Source: JBLHOS01 sp047623825 (lineage in GTDB: Bacteria; Pseudomonadota; Alphaproteobacteria; Rhodobacterales; Rhodobacteraceae). From it: 45,390 nucleotides of DNA. Below are positions 8,888 through 18,873 of the stretch, piece after piece. Position 1 is the stretch's first letter. Each line of letters opens with the position of its first letter. Both the position numbers and the translations under genes were made by a program. The stretch lies in the NCBI GenBank assembly GCA_047623825.1, contig JBLHOS010000014.1:1-45390 (forward strand), given 5' to 3'. The notes under the pieces are model-generated. The model was not told the origin of the DNA. It made no database searches and worked only from the letters and a program-made list of their open reading frames with translations.

Positions 8888-11167
8888 ATGAGCGACGATA
8901 AAGCCGACAGTTTGCGCGCCAATGCGTTGGCATATCACCAATTCCCAAAGCCAGGAAAATTGGAAATTCGGGCAACAAAGCCCTTGGCAAATGGTTATGA
9001 CCTTGCGCTGGCCTATTCACCCGGTGTCGCAGAAGCGAGCCTTGAGATCAAAAATGATCCGGCAGCGGCCTCAAAATACACTGGGCGCGGTAATCTAGTG
9101 GCTGTCGTCACAAATGGCACAGCGGTTCTGGGCCTTGGCAATATTGGCGCGCTTGCATCAAAGCCGGTAATGGAGGGCAAGGCGGTTTTGTTCAAGAAGT
9201 TCGCCAACATCGACTGCTTCGATATCGAGTTGAACGAAAGCGATCCAGAACGTCTGGCCGACATCGTTTGCGCGCTGGAGCCAACATTTGGCGCGATCAA
9301 CCTTGAAGATATTAAAGCGCCCGATTGCTTCATTGTTGAGAAGATTTGCCGCGAACGTATGGGCATCCCGGTGTTTCACGACGATCAGCACGGCACAGCA
9401 ATTGTCGTGGGGGCCGCGGCCACCAACGCATTGCAGATCACCGGCAGAAATTTCGCCGAGCTGAAGGTTGTGTCAACGGGTGGTGGTGCGGCCGGGATTG
9501 CCTGTCTGAATATGCTGCTCAAACTGGGCGTGAAGCGTGAAAACGTTTGGCTGTGCGATCTGCAGGGCCTTGTCTATCAGGGACGGCAAGACGATATGAC
9601 GCCGCAAAAGACCGATTATGCACAAGACAGCGATCAGCGGACGCTGGATGATGTCATTGGCGGCGCCGATCTGTTTTTGGGCCTGTCTGGACCCGGCGTT
9701 CTGACGCAAGACATGGTTGCCAAAATGGCACCGCGCCCGATCATCTTTGCACTGGCCAACCCGTCGCCAGAAATTTTGCCGGAATTGGCCCGTGCTGTGT
9801 CGCCCGATGCAATCATCGCCACGGGCCGGTCCGATTTTCCAAACCAAGTCAACAACGTGCTGTGTTTTCCGTTCATCTTTAGGGGCGCACTGGATGTTGG
9901 TGCGACTGAGATCAATGACGCCATGAAGCTGGCTTGCATCGACGGGATTGCGGCGCTTGCCCGCGCCACAACCAGTGCAGAGGCAGCGGCTGCTTATCAA
10001 AGTGAGCAGCTGACTTTTGGGGTCGATTATCTGATCCCCAAACCGTTTGATCCGCGTCTGATGGGCGTGGTGGCGACTGCTGTGGCCAAGGCCGCAATGG
10101 AGAGCGGCGTGGCGACGCGACCGTTGCAAGACATTGCCGCCTATACTGCGCATCTGAACCAATCGGTGTTCCGGTCCGCGCTGATCATGCGCCCGGTTTT
10201 TATGGCGGCGGCGACAACGTCGCGCCGGATCGTGTTTAGTGAGGGTGAGGATGAGAGGGTGCTGCGTGCAGCCCACGCTATGCTGGAAGAGACGACAGAT
10301 AAGCCGATCTTGATCGGTCGACCTGAAGTAATCGAGGCGCGTGCGGAGCGTGCGGGTCTTTCCATTCGTCCAACCAAGGACTTTGAGCTGGTAAACCCAG
10401 AGAATGATCCGCGCTACCGCGACTACTGGGGCACCTATCATGAGGTGATGCAACGCCAAGGCGTCACGCCGGATCTGGCCAAGGCGATCATGCGGACCAA
10501 CACTACGGCTATTGGGGCCGTGATGGTGCGTCGGGGTGATGCTGACAGCCTGATTTGTGGGACGTTTGGGCAGTATTTGTGGCACCTGAACTATGTGCAG
10601 CAATTGCTTGGGACCGACGGCTTGCACCCGGTTGGCGCATTGAGTCTGATGATTCTGGAAGATGGCCCGCTGTTCATCGCCGATACCCATGTGCATGCCC
10701 AGCCCAGCCCGCAACAATTGGCTGAGACCTGCGTGGCCGCCGCGCGCCATGTCCGTCGCTTTGGCGTGGAGCCAAAAATTGCACTGTGCTCAGGCTCTCA
10801 ATTTGGTAATCTAGACAGCCATAGCGGGCGGCAAATGCGTGAGGCGCTGGCACTGCTGGATGCGCAAGGCGTCGATTTCAGCTATGAGGGGGAGATGAAC
10901 GCCGACAGCGCGCTGGATCCTGACCTGCGCGCCCGGATCTTCCCGAACTCGCGGCTGGACGGGCAAGCCAATACACTGGTCTTTTCCAACACCGATACTG
11001 CGGGTGCAACGCGCAATATCTTGAAAATGAAGGCGGGCGGGCTGGAAGTTGGCCCGATCTTGATGGGCATGGGCAACCGCGCCCATATCGTTACCCCGTC
11101 GATCACGGCGCGTGGATTGTTGAATATGGCTGCGTTGGCTGGCACCCCGGTGGCACATTACGGGTAA
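8888..11167 (+). CDS. maeB: NADP-dependent malic enzyme, MaeB type
   Basis: The enzyme oxidatively decarboxylates malate to pyruvate with NADP. The 759-residue protein has the large MaeB architecture: a malic N-terminal domain with the metal and malate site FHDDQHGTA at 163-171, a Rossmann domain with GGGAAGIA at 198-205, and from about residue 430 a phosphotransacetylase-like domain (RIVFSEGEDERVLRAAH onward). In characterised MaeB enzymes the latter acts in acetyl-CoA regulation rather than catalysis. GGGAG precedes the ATG. In this neighbourhood, with PrpE and beta-oxidation genes, it would supply pyruvate and NADPH during growth on organic acids. Confidence 0.97.
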   Translation: MSDDKADSLRANALAYHQFPKPGKLEIRATKPLANGYDLALAYSPGVAEASLEIKNDPAAASKYTGRGNLVAVVTNGTAVLGLGNIGALASKPVMEGKAVLFKKFANIDCFDIELNESDPERLADIVCALEPTFGAINLEDIKAPDCFIVEKICRERMGIPVFHDDQHGTAIVVGAAATNALQITGRNFAELKVVSTGGGAAGIACLNMLLKLGVKRENVWLCDLQGLVYQGRQDDMTPQKTDYAQDSDQRTLDDVIGGADLFLGLSGPGVLTQDMVAKMAPRPIIFALANPSPEILPELARAVSPDAIIATGRSDFPNQVNNVLCFPFIFRGALDVGATEINDAMKLACIDGIAALARATTSAEAAAAYQSEQLTFGVDYLIPKPFDPRLMGVVATAVAKAAMESGVATRPLQDIAAYTAHLNQSVFRSALIMRPVFMAAATTSRRIVFSEGEDERVLRAAHAMLEETTDKPILIGRPEVIEARAERAGLSIRPTKDFELVNPENDPRYRDYWGTYHEVMQRQGVTPDLAKAIMRTNTTAIGAVMVRRGDADSLICGTFGQYLWHLNYVQQLLGTDGLHPVGALSLMILEDGPLFIADTHVHAQPSPQQLAETCVAAARHVRRFGVEPKIALCSGSQFGNLDSHSGRQMREALALLDAQGVDFSYEGEMNADSALDPDLRARIFPNSRLDGQANTLVFSNTDTAGATRNILKMKAGGLEVGPILMGMGNRAHIVTPSITARGLLNMAALAGTPVAHYG

Positions 11168-11364
11168 GGCATAATGGGGGGCGGGTCCTGTAACCTGCCC
11201 CGGCGTGCGGCGAGGCCTGAAGTGGACGGATCAAAGCCTCTAATGGCGATATTTGGCGAATAAGGAAGAGCACGGTTTGCAAGACACGCTTTGGCAGGAA
11301 TGTCTGCTTGCTTGGAGTTAGGCTGGGGCGCTAGACACGTGCGGGAGCTTGGAGGAGGGAACCG

Positions 11365-13257
11365 ATGTCGTATCAAGAGATATATGCCGAGGCGATGCGC
11401 GATCCAGAGAAGTTTTGGTTGGAGGCGGCCGAGGCGATTGACTGGATTAAACGGCCAAGTCGGGCGTTGTTCGAAGCCGAAGAGCCACTTTATGAATGGT
11501 ACCGCGATGGGGTTTTGAACGGGTGCTGGAATGCCGTTGATCGCCACGTTGAGGCGGGTCATGGCGACAGGGTTGCGATTATCCATGACAGCCCGCTGAC
11601 CCATTCCAAACATGAGATCACCTATGACGAGTTACAGACCAGGGTTGCCCTGCTGGCCGGTGCTTTGCGCGCACGCGGCGTGACCAAGGGCGATCGGGTG
11701 ATCATAAATATGCCGATGGTGCCCGAGGCGTTGGAGGCGATGCTTGCGTGCGCGCGGCTGGGGGCTGTTCATTCAGTAGTGTTTGGTGGGTTTGCTGCCC
11801 ATGAGCTGGCAGTACGGATCGATGACTGTACGCCGAAATGCATTATTGCTGCATCCTGTGGGCTGGAGCCGGGCCGGGTGGTGCATTACAAACCCTTGCT
11901 CGACGGCGCGATTGAGATGGCCAACCATAAGCCCGAATTTTGCGTTATATTTCAGCGTGAGCAGGAGGTGGCGGCGTTGATACCGGGCCGTGATCTGGAT
12001 TGGCACGGATTTCAAGCGGGCGTAAAGCCTGCCGAATGTGTCCCAGTTTCGGGCAATCACCCGTCTTATATCCTTTATACCAGCGGCACGACGGGCCAGC
12101 CCAAAGGTGTCGTGCGCGATACAGCTGGGCATCTGGTCGCGCTGAACTGGTCGATGCGCAACCTGTATGACATGAATCCGGGTGAGGTATTTTGGGCGGC
12201 CTCGGATGTGGGCTGGGTCGTCGGGCATTCGTATATCTGTTATGCGCCCTTGGTTTTTGGCTGCACAACCGTCGTGTTTGAGGGCAAACCCGTAGGCACT
12301 CCTGACGCAGGCACCTTCTGGCGCGTCATCGAGGAGCATAAAGTTAAGTGTCTGTTCACAGCGCCAACCGCATTGCGGGCCATCAAACGAGTGGATCCGC
12401 AGGGATTGTTGGTCTCAGACTATAACCTGTCAAATTTTGAAACACTATTTTTGGCAGGTGAGCGGGCAGACCCGGACACCATCAATTGGGCGCGAAAAAA
12501 ACTAGGTGTGCCGGTGATTGATCACTGGTGGCAAACGGAGACTGGTTGGGCGATTGTTGGTAATCCGCTGGGCATAGAGGCGCTGCCGATCAAAATCGGC
12601 TCACCAGCGGTTCCGATGCCAGGCTATGATGTGCGGATCTTGGATGAAGGTGGAAATCCCATGCCCACCGGTGAGCTGGGCTCAATCGTGGTTAAAATGC
12701 CATTGCCGCCAGGCACGTTTCCGACACTCTGGAATGCCGAGGCGCGGTTCCGCAAATCCTATCTCGAACATTTTCCTGGATATTATGAGACCGGCGACGC
12801 TGGTTACGTCGATGAGGACGGATACCTTTATATTATGGCGCGCACTGATGATGTGATCAACGTTGCGGGGCACCGGCTATCGACTGGGGCGATGGAGGAA
12901 GTTTTGGCCGGACATCCCGATGTGGCCGAATGCGCCGTGATCGGTGTGTCGGATGCCCTGAAGGGGCAGATGCCGATGGGATTTGTCTGCCTGAATGCCG
13001 GAACCACGCGACACCCCAATGATATCACGGCTGATTGCATCAAGCTGGTGCGAGAGAAGATCGGCCCTGTTGCCGCCTTTAAGTTGGCCGTTGTGGTGGA
13101 CCGTTTGCCTAAGACCCGATCTGGCAAAATCTTGCGGGCCACGATGGTAAAGATCGCGGATGGTGAGGCCTACAAGATGCCCGCCACCATTGATGACCCG
13201 ACCATTCTGGATGAGATTACCGTTGCTCTGCAAGGACTTGGATACGCCAAATCTTGA
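11365..13257 (+). CDS. prpE: Propionate-CoA ligase PrpE
   Basis: PrpE activates propionate to propionyl-CoA through an adenylate. The 630-residue product is an acetyl-CoA-synthetase-type ANL enzyme. The phosphate-binding loop YTSGTTGQPKG lies near 236, the WWQTETG motif near 390, and the hinge and catalytic C-domain contain PKTRSGKILRATM with the adenylation lysine K588, the usual site of acetylation control. The opening segment (MSYQEIYAEAMRDPEKFW) is typical of PrpE rather than Acs, though both can use acetate and propionate to some degree. A strong GGAGGAGGG precedes the ATG. It stands alone between maeB and a histidine kinase. Confidence 0.93.
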   Translation: MSYQEIYAEAMRDPEKFWLEAAEAIDWIKRPSRALFEAEEPLYEWYRDGVLNGCWNAVDRHVEAGHGDRVAIIHDSPLTHSKHEITYDELQTRVALLAGALRARGVTKGDRVIINMPMVPEALEAMLACARLGAVHSVVFGGFAAHELAVRIDDCTPKCIIAASCGLEPGRVVHYKPLLDGAIEMANHKPEFCVIFQREQEVAALIPGRDLDWHGFQAGVKPAECVPVSGNHPSYILYTSGTTGQPKGVVRDTAGHLVALNWSMRNLYDMNPGEVFWAASDVGWVVGHSYICYAPLVFGCTTVVFEGKPVGTPDAGTFWRVIEEHKVKCLFTAPTALRAIKRVDPQGLLVSDYNLSNFETLFLAGERADPDTINWARKKLGVPVIDHWWQTETGWAIVGNPLGIEALPIKIGSPAVPMPGYDVRILDEGGNPMPTGELGSIVVKMPLPPGTFPTLWNAEARFRKSYLEHFPGYYETGDAGYVDEDGYLYIMARTDDVINVAGHRLSTGAMEEVLAGHPDVAECAVIGVSDALKGQMPMGFVCLNAGTTRHPNDITADCIKLVREKIGPVAAFKLAVVVDRLPKTRSGKILRATMVKIADGEAYKMPATIDDPTILDEITVALQGLGYAKS

Positions 13258-13360
13258 CCAAAGATTAACCAACAATCCTTAGGCTGGACTGTGTTTTTGG
13301 TGTATCGCTGCAGGCGTGCGATAAAAGTGCAGGTTTTCTTTTGGCAATGTTGGAGAGTGG

Positions 13361-14896
13361 ATGAGCGGGCCAATCAAGACCGGCCAAAAAGACCCGATCC
13401 CTGCAGCCGCTGATCCGGCGCTGGATCGGCTGGTGCTTTTTAGCCATGATATCCGCGCGGCTGTCTCAGACGTGATCGGCGGGTTGCGCCTGATCGATTT
13501 GACCCGTTTGGACGTTGAAACACGTACCCAACTGGACAGGGTCCGCTTGTCGGGTGAAGCGCTGGCCGAAATGCTGGACGCGGCCCTGACAAGTATTGAT
13601 GGATCTGAGACCGGAAGCCAAGACGACGCCGTGTTGGACCTAAACGACTATCTTTCGGGCATCAAATTACGTTGGCTGGGGCAGGCCGCAGAGCGTCACC
13701 TTGAGTTTCGTGTAACCTTGGATGCCGGTTTGCCTGCGCGGGTGGCACTGCCGCGCATCGCGTTGGACCGAATTCTTGGAAACCTGATTGGTAATGCGCT
13801 GAAATTTACCCGATCTGGTGTCGTGCGACTAAGCGTTGATCTGACGTCAGAGCGCGTTTTACGGTTCTCTGTCACTGATACTGGGCCAGGTTTTTCTGAT
13901 GCCGCCATGGAACAGCTGTTTCATAAACATGGACGACCCGTTGCGAATGAGCTGCCGGGAACTGGCCTTGGGCTTCATATCGCCAAGGGGCTGGCAGATG
14001 AGTTGGGGGCCGAGTTGACGGTCAGATCACGCCGCAGTCAGGGGGCTGAGGCTATGTTGGCGATCCCGTCTGCGCGGTGGGCAGCTGAGGGCGGATTTGA
14101 GACGCCAGTGCTGCCGCCAGATCTGTCGGATCTGCATATTCTGGTCGCAGAAGATAACGCCACTAGTCAGCTCTTGGTCGGTCAGATGTTGGAAAAAATG
14201 GGTGCCAGTTTTGCTATGGCAGCGGATGGAAAACAGGCGTTAGACCTGTTGGCCGGCGACCGGTTTGATATCGCCCTGATTGATATTGAGATGCCGATCC
14301 TGTCAGGAATGGATATGATCCGCCGGGTCCGCAGTCAGATTGATGGGCCGTTCGCAATGCCGATGGTGGCGCTGACTGCCTATGTGCAGCGCGATAATCG
14401 CGAGGCGATTTATGCCGCAGGCGCTGATGGGATCATTGCCAAGCCGATCAGATCAATCTCAGCTTTTGGCGCAGCGGTGCGGCGCCATATCGATTACCGT
14501 ATTCCGCAATCAGATGCCCCGCTTCGCATGCCCGATGCCAAGGCGCCGCTGGCAATGGATTGTGTCCGGTTTGATGCGTTGATGCTGGCGGCTGGACCAA
14601 GTGCCCAAGTGGAGCTGTTGGACCGGCTGCACGAAGATCTATCGCGGGTACATACGGCATTGAGTGCAGGCATCTCGCAGCATTCGGTGCGCGATATTCG
14701 TGCGCAAACCCATATTCTGATTTCGCTGGCCGGTGCGGTTGGCGCAGACCGGCTGCAAGATATCGCAGAGGCGTTGAATGCGGCCGCGCACAGGCATCGG
14801 CTGGGGGATGTTCCGGGGCTTTCAAAGGCGTGTGATCAAGATCTGACGGCGCTGATTGCTTTTGTTGCTGGCGAACGCGCAGAGCGCCGCTGCTAA
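13361..14896 (+). CDS. Soluble hybrid histidine kinase with receiver and Hpt domains
   Basis: This 511-residue signalling protein carries a whole phosphorelay. A HisKA-like dimerisation helix has the phospho-acceptor His29 (FSHDIRAAVSD). A GHKL ATPase domain follows with N box NLIGNALKFT, G1 DTGPGF and G2 GTGLGLHIAKG. A receiver domain from about residue 260 has acidic AEDN and phospho-acceptor D308 (LIDIEMP). The C-terminal helical segment resembles an Hpt domain with H451 (THILISLAGAVGA). There is no membrane segment and no recognisable sensor domain before His29, so input must come from a partner or from the short N-terminus. No dedicated response regulator gene adjoins it. GGAG precedes the ATG. 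Confidence 0.88.
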   Translation: MSGPIKTGQKDPIPAAADPALDRLVLFSHDIRAAVSDVIGGLRLIDLTRLDVETRTQLDRVRLSGEALAEMLDAALTSIDGSETGSQDDAVLDLNDYLSGIKLRWLGQAAERHLEFRVTLDAGLPARVALPRIALDRILGNLIGNALKFTRSGVVRLSVDLTSERVLRFSVTDTGPGFSDAAMEQLFHKHGRPVANELPGTGLGLHIAKGLADELGAELTVRSRRSQGAEAMLAIPSARWAAEGGFETPVLPPDLSDLHILVAEDNATSQLLVGQMLEKMGASFAMAADGKQALDLLAGDRFDIALIDIEMPILSGMDMIRRVRSQIDGPFAMPMVALTAYVQRDNREAIYAAGADGIIAKPIRSISAFGAAVRRHIDYRIPQSDAPLRMPDAKAPLAMDCVRFDALMLAAGPSAQVELLDRLHEDLSRVHTALSAGISQHSVRDIRAQTHILISLAGAVGADRLQDIAEALNAAAHRHRLGDVPGLSKACDQDLTALIAFVAGERAERRC

Positions 14897-14974
14897 GCTA
14901 TGCGTGTGGGGTTGCGCTCGGCCCGGCTGCAGATCAGACTGAACCGATCCCATAGTTAAAAGGACGTGCCGTAA

Positions 14975-15367
14975 ATGTCACTCTTGCAAGCTGCAACCGC
15001 TGTCCGGCTTAACGCCCATGCTCCTTATTCGAACTTTAGGGTTGGTGCTGCGCTGATCAGTGTCGAAGGAAACCAACATGTCGGGTGCAATGTCGAAAAT
15101 GTCGCCTACCCAGAGGGCACGTGCGCCGAAGCTGGTGCCATTGCAGCGATGATCGCATCTGGCGATAAACGAATAGCTGAGATCGTGGTGATAGCCGATT
15201 GCCCAAGCCCGGTGCCGCCTTGTGGAGGGTGTCGGCAGAAATTGGCTGAGTTCGCACTTGGATCTGTCGTTGTGACGCTGGCCACAACGGATGGGGCTAT
15301 TTTGAAGACCACGGTGGCGGAGCTGTTGCCTGGCGCGTTCGATGTAGGTCACATGGACCGGGTCTGA
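14975..15367 (+). CDS. cdd: Cytidine deaminase
   Basis: Cdd deaminates cytidine and deoxycytidine to (deoxy)uridine. The 130-residue protein is the short homotetrameric form. It has the zinc ligands C50 (with the catalytic Glu52 in TCAEAGAI) and C83/C86 in PPCGGCRQK. The second position of the Zn motif is Gly where many relatives have Ala, which is minor. AAGGA lies nine bases before the ATG. It opens a five-gene salvage operon, with deoA starting four bases after its stop. The 78 bases to the preceding kinase may hold the operon promoter, but no clear hexamers were seen. Confidence 0.95.
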   Translation: MSLLQAATAVRLNAHAPYSNFRVGAALISVEGNQHVGCNVENVAYPEGTCAEAGAIAAMIASGDKRIAEIVVIADCPSPVPPCGGCRQKLAEFALGSVVVTLATTDGAILKTTVAELLPGAFDVGHMDRV

Positions 15368-15371
15368 GCCG

Positions 15372-16679
15372 ATGGAGGCGCGCGAAATCCTCGCAAAATT
15401 GCGCGATGGTCTGCCACTGTCAGAGGTGGAGATCTTTTGGATCGCCCAAGGCTTGGCTCGCGGTGATCTGTCGGATGCACAGGCCGGGGCTTTTGCTATG
15501 GCGGTCTGCACCAAGGGGATCAGTCCGGCCAACCGGGTGCAACTAACCCACGCCATGTGTCAAAGTGGTGAGGTTCTGAAATGGGACCTGAACGGCCCGG
15601 TTTTGGACAAACATTCAACGGGAGGGGTTGGTGATCCGATCTCGCTTATGTTGGCGCCAGCGCTAGCGGCGTGTGGGGCCTATGTGCCGATGATTTCGGG
15701 CAGGGGGCTGGGTCATACCGGGGGCACGCTTGATAAGATGGAGGCGATCCCGGGCTATCGAACACAAGTCAGCGTTGAGACAATGCAGGAAGTTGTCGGC
15801 GATATCGGCTGCGCGATTTTGGGTGCCACCACGGATATCGCACCGGCAGATAAGCGACTTTACGCGGTGCGCGATGTGACCGCCACGGTCGAAAGCATCG
15901 ATCTGATTACTGCCTCGATCTTGTCGAAGAAGTTGGCTGAGGGGCTGGAGGCGCTGGTGCTGGATGTCAAAACCGGATCAGGCGCATTTATGGCCAAGCG
16001 GGAGGATGCGGTGAAATTAGCGCAATCACTGGTCGATACAGCCCAAGGTGCTGGCTGTATGTGTTCCGCCCTGATCACAGATATGAGCCAGCCCGCAGCA
16101 CGGTCTGCTGGAAACGCGTTGGAGGTAATTGAGATCATGGACGCGTTGACTGGGGCAGGGGCCGGCACCGCGTTGCACCGCTTGACGGTGGCGTTGGGTG
16201 GTGAGGTTCTGGCGCTTGGTGGATTGGCCGCAGACGCCGCAGACGGCGAAAGCCGCATCGACCGCGCGCTCATGAGCGGTCAGGCGGCGGAACGCTTTGG
16301 CGAAATGGTTGCGGCGCTTGGCGGTCCGTTTGATTTTGTCGATCGCTGGCGTGACCGGCTGCCTGCGGCGGGGGTGGTTGTTGATGTGTTCCCGGTTGAG
16401 GCTGGATTTGTCACCGCGATCAACACGCGCGCCTTGGGGATGGCCGTGGTGCATTTGGGTGGCGGACGGCAGGTTGAGGCGGACCGGATTGATCCAGGCG
16501 TTGGTCTGTCAGATATTGCGCGTATCGGGCACCGGGTCGATAACGCCCGTCCGCTGGTGCGGATCCATGCGGCTGATGAGGCGGACGCGCAGGTCCTGAC
16601 GGAGGATATTCGCAAAGCCTTTCAGATTGGCGATGCCTCGATTCCGGGCCCCGAATTGATCTTGGACAGGATTGGTTGA
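15372..16679 (+). CDS. deoA: Thymidine phosphorylase
   Basis: DeoA phosphorolyses thymidine and deoxyuridine to base plus deoxyribose 1-phosphate. The 435-residue product matches the family, with KHSTGGVGD (80-88) binding phosphate, SGRGLGHTGGTLDK (109-122), and VKTGSGAF later in the alpha/beta domain. It is embedded in the operon: its TGA overlaps the deoB ATG by one base (TGATG), indicating translational coupling. It acts directly downstream of Cdd in pyrimidine nucleoside breakdown. Confidence 0.96.
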   Translation: MEAREILAKLRDGLPLSEVEIFWIAQGLARGDLSDAQAGAFAMAVCTKGISPANRVQLTHAMCQSGEVLKWDLNGPVLDKHSTGGVGDPISLMLAPALAACGAYVPMISGRGLGHTGGTLDKMEAIPGYRTQVSVETMQEVVGDIGCAILGATTDIAPADKRLYAVRDVTATVESIDLITASILSKKLAEGLEALVLDVKTGSGAFMAKREDAVKLAQSLVDTAQGAGCMCSALITDMSQPAARSAGNALEVIEIMDALTGAGAGTALHRLTVALGGEVLALGGLAADAADGESRIDRALMSGQAAERFGEMVAALGGPFDFVDRWRDRLPAAGVVVDVFPVEAGFVTAINTRALGMAVVHLGGGRQVEADRIDPGVGLSDIARIGHRVDNARPLVRIHAADEADAQVLTEDIRKAFQIGDASIPGPELILDRIG

Positions 16680-17887
16680 TGGCACGCGCGTTCTTGGTGG
16701 TTCTGGACAGTGTGGGTTGCGGTGGCGCGCCCGATGCGGATCGCTTTTTCAACGGTGATTTGGCGGATACCGGTGCCAACACGCTGGCCCATATCGCGCA
16801 GGCCTGCGTTGCGGGGCAGGCTGAGGATGGACGCACCGGCCCGTTGCGGATGCCCAATTTAGACCGTCTTGGTCTGGGGGCCGCCGCGCGCCTGGCGGCA
16901 GGTGATGCGACGCCGGGATTGCGGGCCGAACCAACTGGATTGTGGGGCGCTGCCACGGAGATCTCACCGGGCAAGGACACCCCGTCAGGCCATTGGGAAA
17001 TGGCGGGTGTGCCTGTGCCGTGGGATTGGACCTATTTCCCCGACACCACCCCGTGTTTTCCTGCCGAACTGGTGGCCGAGGTTTGCCAGATTGCGGGTGT
17101 CGCGGGGATCTTGGGCAATCGCCATGCCTCTGGCACAGTGATCATCGCTGAGGAGGGGCCGCAGCATCAGGCCATCGGCTGGCCGATCTGTTATACCTCC
17201 GCCGATAGCGTGTTCCAGATCGCAGCACATGAGGACAGTTTTGGCCTCGGTCGATTGCTGGATCTGTGCAAAAACCTGGCCCCAACACTGCATAAAATGA
17301 AGGTTGGGCGTGTCATCGCGCGGCCGTTTGTCGGCATGCCCGGCGCCTATGAGCGAACCGAAAATCGCAAGGATTTTGCCATTGATCCACCGGAACCCAC
17401 GCTATGTGAATGGGTGCAAAATGCAAGCCGCCCCGTTTACGGCATTGGCAAAATTGGTGACATCTTTTCCGGAAAAGGGATTGATGAGGTCCGTAAAGGG
17501 CCTGATTTGACGTTGATGGGCCACTTGAACGATTTGGTGCGGGGGGCCGCACCGGGCAGCCTAACCTTTGCCAATTTCGTTGAGTTCGACAGTCTTTATG
17601 GACACCGGCGTGATGTTTCGGGCTATGCGCGGCATCTGGAATGGTTTGATGCGGCACTGCCCGCGATCATATCACAGCTGCGGCCCGACGATCTGATGAT
17701 CTTTACCGCCGATCACGGTAACGATCCAAGCTGGTTTGGCACTGATCATACCCGTGAGCGGGTTCCGGTGGTTGCCAAGGGACCATATTCCGGGCAAATC
17801 GGCCTGTGCGCGTTTTCTGATATCGCAGCCTCGGTTGCGGCCCATTTGGGTGTTGCCGCGCAAGGACCTGGTCGGAGTTTCTTATGA
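16679..17887 (+). CDS. deoB: Phosphopentomutase
   Basis: DeoB interconverts (deoxy)ribose 1-phosphate and 5-phosphate. The 402-residue protein is of the alkaline-phosphatase superfamily type, with the metal-binding aspartate in VVLDSVGCGGAPDA (D10), PSGHWEMAG in the cap region, and TADHGNDPSWFGTDHTRE near the C-terminus supplying further metal ligands. I take the ATG at 16679 that overlaps the deoA stop. A TTG one codon earlier is in frame but not needed. It receives the sugar phosphate made by DeoA. No deoC aldolase gene is present in this operon. Confidence 0.96.
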   Translation: MARAFLVVLDSVGCGGAPDADRFFNGDLADTGANTLAHIAQACVAGQAEDGRTGPLRMPNLDRLGLGAAARLAAGDATPGLRAEPTGLWGAATEISPGKDTPSGHWEMAGVPVPWDWTYFPDTTPCFPAELVAEVCQIAGVAGILGNRHASGTVIIAEEGPQHQAIGWPICYTSADSVFQIAAHEDSFGLGRLLDLCKNLAPTLHKMKVGRVIARPFVGMPGAYERTENRKDFAIDPPEPTLCEWVQNASRPVYGIGKIGDIFSGKGIDEVRKGPDLTLMGHLNDLVRGAAPGSLTFANFVEFDSLYGHRRDVSGYARHLEWFDAALPAIISQLRPDDLMIFTADHGNDPSWFGTDHTRERVPVVAKGPYSGQIGLCAFSDIAASVAAHLGVAAQGPGRSFL

Positions 17888-18873
17888 GCCTTTCAAATTC
17901 ACCCAAGATTGAGCTACATCTTCATCTGGAAGGGGCCGCCCCGCCTGAGTTCATCCGCAGATTGGCTGATGAAAAAAAGATAAAGCTGGACGGTGTTTTT
18001 ACCGAGCAAGGAAATTACGCCTACCGCGATTTCCCGCATTTTCTGCAAGTCTATGAGGCCGCGACTGGCGTGCTGAAAAGCCCAGAAGATTATGCGCGGC
18101 TGGTTCGCGCAGTGCTGGAACAAAGTGCCGCCCATGGCGTGGTCTATTCCGAGACATTTATCAGCCCCGACTTTTGCGGTGGTGGTGATCTGGGGGCGTG
18201 GCGGGAATATCTTGCAGCAATCAAAGAGGCCGCGGATCAGGCCGAGGTGCGGGATGGTATAATCTTGCGCGGTATCATCACCCCGATCCGCCACTTTGGG
18301 CCGGACCGCGCCAAGCCAATCGCGATTTGTGCGGCTGAAACGGTCGGTGATTTCATCACTGGATTTGGCATTGCAGGCGATGAGATGTCGGGCAATCCAG
18401 TGGATTTTGCCTATTCGTTCGACATGGCGCGTGAGGCCGGATTGCGCCTGACGGCCCATGCTGGCGAATGGGGCGGTGCACAATCGATCTGGGATGCGCT
18501 ACGTGATCTGAAGGTTGAGCGGATCGGCCACGGTGTGCACGCGATCAACGACCCCGAACTGGTTGAGCATCTGGCCGAAACTGGCGTCGTTCTGGAGGTG
18601 TGTCCGGGATCGAACGTCGTTCTGGGCGTTTATCCTGACTGGCAAAGCCACCCGATTGAACGGCTGCGTGAAAAGGGTGTGAAGGTCACGGTTTCCACCG
18701 ACGATCCGCCATTTTTTGGCACCACGATGAGCCATGAATATGACCGTCTGGCCGACACGTTCGGTTGGGACGAGGAGATCTTTGCCGAAATTACCAAGAC
18801 TGCCCTTGAGGCGGCCTTTTGCGACGCGGAAACCCGCGCGCGAGTTGCCAAAAGACTGGAGCCTTTGACATGA
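17884..18873 (+). CDS. add: Adenosine deaminase
   Basis: Add converts adenosine and deoxyadenosine to (deoxy)inosine. The 329-residue TIM-barrel protein has zinc ligands H12 and H14 in ELHLHLEGA, H192 in TAHAGEWGG with the catalytic Glu195, and the paired aspartates D273/D274 in VSTDDPPFFGT. The VCPGSNVVLG segment supports adenosine deaminase, although adenine deaminases of the same superfamily look similar. The start overlaps the deoB stop by four bases (ATGA), and its own stop overlaps upp in the same way. It adds purine salvage to the operon. Confidence 0.92.
   Translation: MSLSNSPKIELHLHLEGAAPPEFIRRLADEKKIKLDGVFTEQGNYAYRDFPHFLQVYEAATGVLKSPEDYARLVRAVLEQSAAHGVVYSETFISPDFCGGGDLGAWREYLAAIKEAADQAEVRDGIILRGIITPIRHFGPDRAKPIAICAAETVGDFITGFGIAGDEMSGNPVDFAYSFDMAREAGLRLTAHAGEWGGAQSIWDALRDLKVERIGHGVHAINDPELVEHLAETGVVLEVCPGSNVVLGVYPDWQSHPIERLREKGVKVTVSTDDPPFFGTTMSHEYDRLADTFGWDEEIFAEITKTALEAAFCDAETRARVAKRLEPLT

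Noticed and set aside
9473..10750. A 425-codon open frame on the minus strand
   Set aside because: It lies wholly antisense to maeB, whose domains are unmistakable. The antisense translation has no domain pattern and is rich in residues produced by complementary codon bias.
11172..11205. GGGGCGGGT...ACCTGCCCC inverted repeat after maeB
   Set aside because: One mismatch in the stem and no T tail. It may limit decay of the transcript but does not qualify as an intrinsic terminator.
11270..11300. TTTGCAAG followed by CTTTGGCAGG upstream of prpE, recalling a TTTGCAAA-type site of propionate regulators
   Set aside because: The second half is a poor match and the spacing does not fit the palindrome I remember, so a regulator site cannot be supported.
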